In this document: piece by piece, positions 6,228 to 10,972 of the stretch | Layout of the letters: the number at the start of each line of letters is the position of its first letter | How positions within the stretch are numbered: position 1 is the first letter of the stretch | From: Chloroflexota bacterium | GTDB lineage: Bacteria; Chloroflexota; Dehalococcoidia; SAR202; UBA11138 | Reading direction: 5' to 3' | DNA length: 10,972 nucleotides | Assembly: GCA_022561955.1 (NCBI GenBank) | Contig: JADFQF010000016.1 | Span: 1 to 10,972 of the forward strand | Notes under the pieces: generated by a model | The model's input: the letters and a program-made list of their open reading frames with translations, nothing else | Told to the model about the DNA's origin: nothing | Databases searched by the model: none | Made by a program: the position numbers and the translations under genes

Positions 6228-7036
6228 TAGCGCATGCCCTCGGGCGTCCATCTCTGGGCAACGTCGATGCAGCGCATGAATTCGACGTTGGTGTGGGAGC
6301 GGATGTGCTGTATCAGCCGTTCCAGCACGATCATCTTGGCGAGCCTGCCCGTGTGCTGCGGGTGCATGGTCAGGCTGAAGGCGCTCCCGTACTGGTACGC
6401 CCCGTCGAACTCCCATTCCCACGCCGTGTAGACGTCGCCGGGCGTATTCATAGCGCCCGCTCCGCGATTGAACGCGTAGAAATGCGCGTCGTCGTTGGCC
6501 CAATCGATGGGCAGCTCCACGAGCTGTCCCTTGGGCGTATCGACGAAGTATGGCGCGTCGTGCCCCATGAGGCTGGAGTCGTAAACGAAGTCTCGCTCCG
6601 CCATGAATTCCAATGAGTGCTCGCTCAGCTCCCAGGACGGGGAGCGATAGCCCAAAGGCCGCCGGCCCGTAATGCCCTCGAGAATTTCCAGGCCCTGGTC
6701 CAGGACCTCGGCCTCGCGTTTGGCTCCCAGCGTCGCCGGGGGCTCATGCATGTAGCCGTGGTGTCCCACCTCGTGCCCTCTGCCTACTATATCCTTGACC
6801 GTATCCTCGTTTCGCTCGGCGATGTAGCCGGGCACGAAGAACGAGGCCTTGATGTCGTATCTGTCCAGGAGGTCCATTATGCGGAAGACGCCGACGCTGG
6901 TGCCGAACTCGGCGCGCGATAGCTGGCTGGGCCTCTGTGCCGCCTCCGGCGTGCGATAGAGCAGTCCCGACACGCCGTCGAGATCGAAGGAAAGCATTAC
7001 CACGCATTTCGTATCGCCGGGCCAAATTCCGCTCAT
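6227..7036 (-). CDS. Polysaccharide deacetylase (CE4/NodB) family hydrolase, HpPgdA/PuuE-like
   Basis: This 269-residue metal-dependent amide hydrolase belongs to the NodB-homology fold. Motifs: FDLDG (17-21) with D18 and D20 replacing the usual DDG; the metal-binding H-x3-H as HHGYMHE with H93 and H97; the RSPSWE motif (131-136); and LTMHP with H225. No signal peptide or membrane segment is visible, so it is cytoplasmic. That sets it apart from wall-acting deacetylases and resembles the HpPgdA/PuuE group, which includes allantoinase and cyclic imide hydrolase activity. The ATG at 7036 has an AAGGAG site six bases upstream (7043-7048). Coupling to a CoA-transferase gene and closeness to a molybdenum hydroxylase point to small-molecule catabolism rather than polysaccharide modification. 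The exact substrate is not known. Confidence 0.92.
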   Translation of the reverse strand: MSGIWPGDTKCVVMLSFDLDGVSGLLYRTPEAAQRPSQLSRAEFGTSVGVFRIMDLLDRYDIKASFFVPGYIAERNEDTVKDIVGRGHEVGHHGYMHEPPATLGAKREAEVLDQGLEILEGITGRRPLGYRSPSWELSEHSLEFMAERDFVYDSSLMGHDAPYFVDTPKGQLVELPIDWANDDAHFYAFNRGAGAMNTPGDVYTAWEWEFDGAYQYGSAFSLTMHPQHTGRLAKMIVLERLIQHIRSHTNVEFMRCIDVAQRWTPEGMR

Positions 7037-7115
7037 CAGAAGCTCCTTAAGACATCAGTCGAATATATGCGTGCGCTCTTACGATTCATGAATGCAGCTG
7101 TCTGTGAGCAAAAAA

Positions 7116-7152
7116 CCGTTCATGGTGAGCAAGAATGCCGTTTGTGGTGAGC
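7116..7152. repeat. Two near-direct repeats with dispersed-repeat character
   Basis: CCGTTCATGGTGAGC (7116-7130) and CCGTTTGTGGTGAGC (7138-7152) match at 13 of 15 positions with a 22-bp period. The second runs into GGTGAGCCTGTCGAACC (7147-7162). From memory, that core resembles a short repeat scattered through intergenic regions of many environmental bacterial genomes. This could not be checked here. Confidence 0.6.
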
Positions 7153-7178
7153 CTGTCGAACCATCCCCCTCATCCCAG

Positions 7179-7235
7179 CCTTCTCCTCCGATATAAGTAT
7201 CGGAGTCCGATGCGTCGGACCGCCAGGGGAGAAGG
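7179..7235. repeat. Nested palindrome, predicted three-way junction (REP/MITE-like)
   Basis: An outer stem, CCTTCTCC (7179-7186) with GGAGAAGG (7228-7235), encloses two hairpins: CTCCGATA-TAAG-TATCGGAG (7186-7205) and GTCCGA-TGCG-TCGGAC (7205-7220). All three stems are perfect, sharing single bases at their junctions. The layout resembles a REP or small non-autonomous mobile element rather than a terminator, as no T-run follows on either strand. Confidence 0.65.
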
Positions 7236-7287
7236 AGTTTTCGATACGACAAATAAAGAAATGTGCATAGCCGCAAGGTTTATATCT

Positions 7288-7320
7288 AAAAAGCCTCGGT
7301 GCTGAGAATGCTCACGAGAC
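7288..7320 (-). terminator. Candidate intrinsic terminator
   Basis: In the minus-strand transcript GTCTCG (7315-7320) pairs with CGAGGC (7293-7298, with one G-U pair). An inner TGAG-CATT-CTCA hairpin (7303-7314) stacks above it, with a 4-nt bulge on one side, and five T follow directly (7288-7292). It ends a transcript from the promoter at 7412-7440 after about 118 nt. It could also end read-through from rimM. The stem is imperfect, so confidence is moderate. Confidence 0.5.
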
Positions 7321-7405
7321 GATTCAAAAGGTCGGGACAGCCGCTAACTTGCGCGATACCAAAATATGACTTTCTTCGACTCCCTGGCGAGTCATGCACG
7401 CTCGG
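7288..7405 (-). ncRNA. Candidate small RNA or attenuated leader, about 118 nt
   Basis: The span is bounded by a near-consensus promoter and a terminator-like hairpin, with no recognisable protein gene between. Its 5' half can form two mutually exclusive hairpins: GACTC/GAGTC (7389-7393 with 7378-7382, 6-nt loop) or ATGACT/AGTCAT (7390-7395 with 7366-7371). It does not match SRP RNA, tmRNA, 6S RNA or RNase P RNA as far as can be recognised. A 23-codon ATG frame inside it has no ribosome binding site. It could be a free regulatory RNA, or a leader that controls read-through to the deacetylase gene 250 nt downstream. Confidence 0.35.
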
Positions 7406-7411
7406 AACGTG

Positions 7412-7440
7412 AGTATAGAGTGGCGGAAGGGTGATGTCAA
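7412..7440 (-). promoter_or_regulatory. Near-consensus sigma70-type promoter
   Basis: The minus strand has TTGACA (7435-7440, 6/6), a 17-bp spacer and TATACT (7412-7417, 5/6). Transcription would start near 7405 and run toward the deacetylase gene. It is the best promoter match in the window and lies about 120 bp downstream of the rimM stop codon. Confidence 0.7.
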
Positions 7441-7556
7441 TCGAGCAGATGTCGGGAGCCTGCATCGGACATGAGGAGGGGCCTTCTGAGTAGCGGCCGT
7501 CGCGCCTCGTCGGGGGCTTGTTCGATGCCGCGAAGGCAGCCGGGCGGCCCAAGTGA

Positions 7557-8096
7557 TCAGATCAAGCCGTCGGGCAGGCGCACGGTCATCGAGCCTCTTT
7601 CCAGGTCGACGTCTAATATGACGTCCTCGAGGGCGGGTATCAGGACGTCTCTTCGTCCTTCGAGGCGTACGACATACACGTCGTTGGCGCCGGTCTCGAT
7701 TATCTCGTGGACCTTCCCAAGATTCTCGCCCTCATGGGAAAGGACGTTGAGGCCAAGCACCTGAAAGTGGTAATAAGAGCCCTGCGGCGGGGGCGAGACC
7801 TGCTCCGGGGTGACGGTGATTTCCTGGCCGCGAAGAAGCTCCGCCTGATTTCTGTCGTTGACGATGTCGAGCTTCACGACCATGCCGCCGCGAACCCGAC
7901 GGGAGCGCTGGACCCTGGTGGACTCATTCTTGACGTGGACGATATTGCCTGGCTCGAACCTGTCCGGAGCATCGGAGAGAAGGTCGATCTTGACGTCGCC
8001 GTGGATGCCCCATGCCCCCTTGATTCGGCCCACGACGATCCTCGAATCGGATGGAGACGGTCTGTCTCGGCGGCTGGAATCAGGGGAGGTTTCCAC
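7557..8096 (-). CDS. rimM: Ribosome maturation factor RimM (16S rRNA processing)
   Basis: RimM binds the 30S head near S19 and helps 16S rRNA maturation. With the GTG start at 8096 it has 179 residues, a normal length. The N-terminal RimM barrel begins at IVVGRIKGAWGIHGDVK (about 20-36); the usual histidine of the G-x-HG motif is tryptophan here (GAWG). The C-terminal PRC barrel carries YYHFQVLGL (108-116), TGANDVYVV (135-143) and LIPALEDV (152-159), all typical. The start is uncertain. A TTG at 8183 would overlap khpA by 47 bp, and neither it nor 8096 has a good ribosome binding site. A GTG at 8033 has a GAGG six bases upstream but would cut into the first beta strand. The gene ends the rpsP-khpA-rimM operon, with no trmD or rplS after it. 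Confidence 0.9.
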   Translation of the reverse strand: METSPDSSRRDRPSPSDSRIVVGRIKGAWGIHGDVKIDLLSDAPDRFEPGNIVHVKNESTRVQRSRRVRGGMVVKLDIVNDRNQAELLRGQEITVTPEQVSPPPQGSYYHFQVLGLNVLSHEGENLGKVHEIIETGANDVYVVRLEGRRDVLIPALEDVILDVDLERGSMTVRLPDGLI

Positions 8097-8136
8097 GGTC
8101 TTTGGCGGGGTGTTTTCGGGAGATTGTGAAGATGGT

Positions 8137-8364
8137 CTAGACGATCTCAAGTATCGCGCGGGTGCCTTGTTTGACGGCGGCAACCCGGAGGAGCACTCGA
8201 ATGGACTGAGCGACGCGCCCCTGTCTTCCGATTACTTTACCCTTGTCGTCCGCGGCTACTTCGAGCCGCAGGATAACTCTCCCGTCCTCCTCTTCTTCTG
8301 TGACCTTCACCTCATCGGGATAGGAAGCAATGGATTTCGCGATGTACTCGACTAGCTCTCTCAT
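8137..8364 (-). CDS. khpA: KhpA, KH-domain RNA-binding protein
   Basis: This 75-residue single KH domain of the KhpA (YlqC) family is a small RNA chaperone that partners with KhpB/Jag in Gram-positive bacteria and affects cell size and RNA stability. The GxxG RNA-binding loop is G46-R-Q-G49 in KGKVIGRQGRVAQSIR (41-56). The ATG at 8364 overlaps the stop codon of rpsP (ATGA) and gives the usual MRELVEYIAKSI N-terminus. A longer frame to 8448 is only the out-of-frame tail of rpsP. Its position between rpsP and rimM is the conserved one for this family. Confidence 0.94.
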   Translation of the reverse strand: MRELVEYIAKSIASYPDEVKVTEEEEDGRVILRLEVAADDKGKVIGRQGRVAQSIRVLLRVAAVKQGTRAILEIV

Positions 8365-8618
8365 GTAGCCTTGACTTTCTCCAGCGTCCCCATGTTCCTG
8401 AGCATTCGCTCCACCGCCTCGGAGGGTTGGGCGCCTTGCCGAAGCCACTTCAGCGCCTTCTCCTCGTCTATGACGATGGTCGGCGGGTCAGTCCGGGGAT
8501 TGTAGTGACCGATATGGTCTACGAACGCGCCGTCTCGAGCGGCCCTGGAGTCCGCGACCACGACGCGATAGCTGGGTTGGTTCTTGGCGCCGGTGCGCCT
8601 GAGCCTGATTCTAAGCAT
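8361..8618 (-). CDS. rpsP: 30S ribosomal protein S16
   Basis: This 85-residue primary 30S assembly protein binds the 5' domain of 16S rRNA. The N-terminal MLRIRLRRTGAKNQPSYRVV and central HIGHYNPRTDPP are family hallmarks, as is the helix DEEKALKWLRQGAQPSEAV. The ATG at 8618 has a GGAAGTGA tract upstream. It is first in the rpsP-khpA-rimM operon and overlaps khpA by 4 nt. A promoter (8742-8770) and structured leader precede it. Confidence 0.97.
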   Translation of the reverse strand: MLRIRLRRTGAKNQPSYRVVVADSRAARDGAFVDHIGHYNPRTDPPTIVIDEEKALKWLRQGAQPSEAVERMLRNMGTLEKVKAT

Positions 8619-8689
8619 GTACGTATCACTTCCATTGGTCTTGAGTTTTGCGTGCTTTATATTTATTTATAGATTAGATACTTGTGATT

Positions 8690-8738
8690 GCCTAAGATTG
8701 GCTCGCAGCTATTACGAATACCGCGTATAAACTTAGGC
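8690..8738 (-). promoter_or_regulatory. Candidate structured leader of the rpsP operon
   Basis: In the minus-strand leader GCCTAAG (8732-8738) pairs perfectly with CTTAGGC (8690-8696) around a 35-nt loop that itself contains ATAC-GCG-GTAT. A competing 8-bp pairing uses CTAAGATT (8741-8748) with AATCTTAG (8692-8699), which shares the same 3' strand. Both lie at or just after the expected transcript start, about 70 to 120 nt ahead of rpsP. This resembles a ribosomal-protein autoregulatory leader but matches no family known to me. Confidence 0.35.
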
Positions 8739-8741
8739 CGA

Positions 8742-8770
8742 ATCTTAGCCTCACTAATGTTGGTTGTCAA
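8742..8770 (-). promoter_or_regulatory. Probable promoter of rpsP-khpA-rimM
   Basis: The minus strand has TTGACA (8765-8770, 6/6), a 17-bp spacer and TAAGAT (8742-8747, 4/6). A start near 8735 would give a leader of about 115 nt before the rpsP ATG. Confidence 0.55.
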
Positions 8771-9108
8771 CACGACATGGGTCGCTAGTTCCGGTTTTGG
8801 GATCAGCACTACTCGGCGTAACGGACTAATTCCGCCCGTGGGCGGTACTCTCGCGGAAGGACAGGGCGGGCGCGAAATGACCCATCGGCGTCTGTTTACA
8901 AGCCAATGGTATCTTTCGGAGGATTGCGGCTACTTCGGATGTGCTCGGTGATGAATAATTTGAATGAGTCCGCACCACCACGGAATTGAATGCCAGTGGG
9001 CCATCTGAACGTGATGTTCGACCATTGCACCCAACGAGTCGAGGCACTTCTCGCAACCTACCCTGCCTTCCCAAAAAGAATGGAAATAGCTCTGTTTATT
9101 AAGATTAC

Positions 9109-9366
9109 CTAACTGTTCTGGGCAGCATAAAGCTGTTTCATGATACGGGACTTTCTTCGGGCCGCGGTGTTTGGATGAATTACGCCCTTCTGAGCGGCCT
9201 TATCCAACGCGACTGCGGCATCGTGAGCGGCCGTCGCCGCCTCGTCGATATCGCCGGCATCCATGGCCCGCCGCGCCTTGGTCACGAAGTTCTTGGCCAT
9301 CGTCCGAAGCGGCTGATTCCGCAGGCGTTTTCGCTCTGCGACCCGTGCTGTCTTTGCGCTTGGCAA
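9109..9366 (-). CDS. rpsT: 30S ribosomal protein S20
   Basis: This 85-residue primary 16S rRNA-binding protein stabilises the lower body of the 30S subunit. It shows the S20 pattern: a basic N-terminus (MPSAKTARVAERKRLRNQ), a long helix, and the signature LDKAAQKGVIHPNTAARRKSRIM near the C-terminus. The start is a TTG at 9366, supported by GAGGAGGT (9377-9384) ten bases upstream with no in-frame ATG nearby. E. coli rpsT is also known to start with UUG and to be autoregulated at translation. The gene begins 30 bp after the Rel gene on the same strand, so cotranscription is likely. Confidence 0.95.
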   Translation of the reverse strand: MPSAKTARVAERKRLRNQPLRTMAKNFVTKARRAMDAGDIDEAATAAHDAAVALDKAAQKGVIHPNTAARRKSRIMKQLYAAQNS

Positions 9367-9376
9367 CTTGTTCGAG

Positions 9377-9384
9377 ACCTCCTC
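9377..9384 (-). promoter_or_regulatory. Shine-Dalgarno site fixing the TTG start of rpsT
   Basis: The minus strand reads GAGGAGGT in the 30-bp gap after the Rel stop codon, ten bases before the TTG. It is the only strong site near the conserved S20 N-terminus. Confidence 0.75.
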
Positions 9385-9396
9385 AGGAATGTTGCG

Positions 9397-10972
9397 TCAA
9401 GACCTGGCGCGGCTCACGCCTATCACGCCCCTGACGCCCTCTAGCTTGGAAAACAGTCTGTCCAACTGGTCTATCCCCGTGACGTAAACCGTAAGAGATA
9501 TGAGGCTCACGTCCTCGGACTCTTCGGATACACAACTAGTAATGTTAACACGTTCCTCTGAAACAAGGGAGGTAATATCGCGCAGCAATCCAACGCGGTC
9601 CAGCGCCTCCACGGATATACGGACCGGGTAGAAGGTCTTTGTCTTGCCCCAGTTGACCGGTATCAGACGCTCGGTCTCCGTTTCGTGCGCTATATTCGGG
9701 CAACTCTTTCTGTGCACCGTCACGCCCCTGGCGCGGGTGACATATCCGATGATGTCGTCGCCCTGAATCGGGGTGCAGCAATGTCCCATCCGAGTCAGAA
9801 GGTCTCCCACTCCCAGGACCTCGATGCCCGAGGCCGGACCGCTTGTCGGCACCGAAGTCTGCGGCTCGAACTCCGGCTTCACCTCCTGGGACGACAGCTT
9901 GTTGACGACCTGGGATACCGTAATCGACCCGCTGCCAAGCTCGGCCATGAAGTCGTCCACCGAGTCCAGCTTCATGAGCTTGGCCAGCTCTTCATCCTCG
10001 ATGGTCTTCGTGAGTCTGCGGAGCTGACGCTGGAAGATCTCCCTCCCGCTCTGGATGTTGGTCTGTCTTTCCTGCCTGTTGTGCCACTGCCGAATCTTGG
10101 CCCTGGCAGAGCTGGTGTGGACGTAGCCCAGGTTAACGTTCAGCCAGTCCATGCTGGGGCCGCGAACGGTCTTGCTCGTCATGATCTCCACGGTGTCGCC
10201 GTTCTGGAGCTGATAGGTCAGCGGGACCAGCTTTCCGTTGACCTTCGCGCCGATGCAGCGATGACCGATGTCCGTGTGAATGCGATAGGCGAAATCCAGG
10301 GACGTAGCACCGGCGGGAAGCTCTTTCAGCTCCCCGGCGGGCGTATAGACGAAGACCTGGTTCTGGAAGATGTCGGTCTTGAAGGACTCGACGAACTCCT
10401 CCGCTCCGCTGACTTCTCGCTGCCACTCCAGGAGCTGCCTGAGCCACGTCATCTTCTCTTCGAACGCGACGTCGGAGTTCACGCCTTCCTTATAGAGCCA
10501 GTGGGCCGCGACCCCGTACTCGGAGACCCTGTGCATGTCGTGGGTGCGAATCTGCACCTCCACGGGGTGGGCGTCTACGCACAGCACGGTCGTGTGAAGG
10601 GACTGGTAGAGATTGTCCTTGGGGTTGGCGATATAGTCGTCGAACTGTCCGGGCAGCGGACGCCATTTGGAATGGACAACGCCCAGGGCCGCATAGCAAT
10701 CGTTCACTTCGTTTACGAGAACGCGCAGCGCGAAGAGGTCGTAGATCTCGTCTACCCCCATGTTCTGCTCCGCGTACTTTTGGATCTTCTTATGAATGCT
10801 GTAAAGGTGCTTGGGCCGTCCCGTCACCTCGGCGGCGATGCCCACATTCTCGAGCTCTGCTTGCAGTATGCCTCGGACCTGCTCGGTGTACTCCTCTCTG
10901 TCCTGTCGCGTCGAGCTTATGAGCTTGGAGAAATCCTTGTAAGCGCCGGCGTCCAGGTATTGGAAAGACAGG
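9397..10972 (-). CDS. RelA/SpoT-family (p)ppGpp synthetase, 5' part beyond window
   Basis: This is the C-terminal 524 residues of a long RelA/SpoT homologue, which makes (p)ppGpp from ATP and GDP/GTP in the stringent response. The frame stays open to the right edge (…SFQYLDAGAYKDFSKL…), so an internal GTG at 10845 is not the true start and the HD hydrolase domain lies outside. Fragment positions: synthetase domain about 20-165 with R-x-K (RPKHLYSIHKK, 52-62), QFDD at 109-112, YQSLHT, and EVQIRT from E138; TGS domain about 205-266; helical region; Cys/zinc-finger-like domain with C398, C399, H420 and C424; and ACT domain about 450-522. The QFDD motif resembles the EXDD of monofunctional RelA rather than the RXKD of bifunctional Rel. 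rpsT follows 30 bp downstream. Confidence 0.95.
   Translation of the reverse strand, partial: LSFQYLDAGAYKDFSKLISSTRQDREEYTEQVRGILQAELENVGIAAEVTGRPKHLYSIHKKIQKYAEQNMGVDEIYDLFALRVLVNEVNDCYAALGVVHSKWRPLPGQFDDYIANPKDNLYQSLHTTVLCVDAHPVEVQIRTHDMHRVSEYGVAAHWLYKEGVNSDVAFEEKMTWLRQLLEWQREVSGAEEFVESFKTDIFQNQVFVYTPAGELKELPAGATSLDFAYRIHTDIGHRCIGAKVNGKLVPLTYQLQNGDTVEIMTSKTVRGPSMDWLNVNLGYVHTSSARAKIRQWHNRQERQTNIQSGREIFQRQLRRLTKTIEDEELAKLMKLDSVDDFMAELGSGSITVSQVVNKLSSQEVKPEFEPQTSVPTSGPASGIEVLGVGDLLTRMGHCCTPIQGDDIIGYVTRARGVTVHRKSCPNIAHETETERLIPVNWGKTKTFYPVRISVEALDRVGLLRDITSLVSEERVNITSCVSEESEDVSLISLTVYVTGIDQLDRLFSKLEGVRGVIGVSRARS

Larger units (their letters stand above)
7037..7556. other. Repeat- and signal-rich intergenic region between rimM and deacetylase gene
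   Basis: These 520 bp have no convincing protein gene. Open frames on the minus strand (7079-7276 and 7286-7552) lack ribosome binding sites and recognisable products. The region contains a near-consensus promoter (7412-7440), a hairpin with T-run (7288-7320), a pair of near-direct repeats (7116-7152) and a nested palindrome (7179-7235), each listed separately. A possible TATATT box at 7062-7067 could serve the deacetylase gene but has no good -35 partner. Confidence 0.75.
8619..9108. other. Intergenic region between rpsT and rpsP
   Basis: These 490 bp hold no convincing gene. Open frames at 8688-8951 (plus) and 8826-9074 (minus) lack ribosome binding sites and recognisable products. The third of the gap nearest rpsP contains a promoter and leader hairpin (listed separately) and an AT-rich stretch (8656-8682). 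The middle has a compact hairpin, CCGCCC-GT-GGGCGG at 8832-8845, without a T-run. No clear terminator follows rpsT. No tRNA or known RNA was recognised. Confidence 0.7.

Noticed and set aside
5562..6230. Plus-strand open frame of 222 codons
   Set aside because: It is antisense to the CaiB-type gene and reflects the codon bias of that gene; no ribosome binding site or recognisable product.
6228..6503. 92-residue N-terminal extension of the CaiB-type protein
   Set aside because: It overlaps the deacetylase gene in another frame, is Arg/His-rich and has no CaiB homology; the GTG at 6227 fits the family start.
7079..7276. Minus-strand open frame of 65 codons upstream of the deacetylase gene
   Set aside because: It is made largely of the repeat and palindrome block and lacks a ribosome binding site.
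7286..7552. Minus-strand open frame of 88 codons after rimM
   Set aside because: It has a TTG start without a ribosome binding site, no recognised family, and spans a promoter and a terminator-like hairpin.
8365..8448. 28-residue N-terminal extension of KhpA
   Set aside because: It is the out-of-frame 3' end of rpsP; the ATG at 8364 overlaps the rpsP stop and gives the standard KhpA start.
8832..8845. CCGCCC-GT-GGGCGG hairpin as an rpsT terminator
   Set aside because: No T-run follows on either strand and it lies about 265 bp after the rpsT stop.
8826..9074. Minus-strand open frame of 82 codons between rpsT and rpsP
   Set aside because: No ribosome binding site or family resemblance, mixed codon use, and another frame (8688-8951, plus) overlaps it just as poorly.
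10840..10845. GTG at 10845 as the start of a short Rel protein
   Set aside because: The same frame stays open to the window edge and encodes typical Rel sequence, so the gene is cut by the window rather than short.
1..10972. CRISPR arrays, tRNA, rRNA, prophage or transposase genes
   Set aside because: Looked for on both strands; no regularly spaced repeats, no cloverleaf with TTCGA-type arm that held up, and no mobile-element proteins.

Overview
This is a moderately GC-rich bacterial window in which every convincing gene lies on the minus strand, so transcription runs from right to left. The gene mix fits a free-living Chloroflexota, perhaps a Dehalococcoidia/SAR202-like lineage. It has a molybdenum hydroxylase of the xanthine dehydrogenase/CoxMSL superfamily, a class III (CaiB/BaiF) CoA-transferase, a catabolic-type polysaccharide deacetylase, a DapA-family aldolase, and a Rel protein with an unusual synthetase motif. 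That placement is inferred from gene content only and was not tested by phylogeny.

Right part (about 7557-10972), information processing and stringent response. A 5'-truncated RelA/SpoT-family gene is followed 30 bp later by rpsT (ribosomal protein S20, TTG start). After a 490-bp gap with a good promoter and a structured leader comes rpsP-khpA-rimM. The usual downstream partners trmD and rplS are absent. These genes link ppGpp metabolism with 30S assembly.

Middle (7037-7556), a 520-bp gap without a convincing protein gene. It holds a near-consensus sigma70-type promoter, a hairpin plus T-run about 100 nt downstream (a candidate small RNA or attenuated leader), and a repeat-rich, palindromic block that looks like a dispersed repeat.

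Left part (1-7036), accessory catabolism in two blocks. The first is a HpPgdA/PuuE-like deacetylase whose stop codon overlaps the GTG start of a CaiB-type CoA-transferase (TAGTG). The second, after a 335-bp gap, is a tight operon: FAD subunit (TTG start with an ideal ribosome binding site), [2Fe-2S] subunit, molybdopterin subunit, a MoaD/ThiS-like ubiquitin fold protein with a tail beyond its diglycine, a possible 42-codon small gene, and a DHDPS-family aldolase cut by the left edge. Together they suggest a route that hydroxylates an N-heterocyclic or aromatic substrate, opens or deacylates it hydrolytically, activates it with CoA and finishes with aldol cleavage. The substrate cannot be read from the sequence. 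No tRNA, rRNA, CRISPR array, transposase or phage gene was seen.
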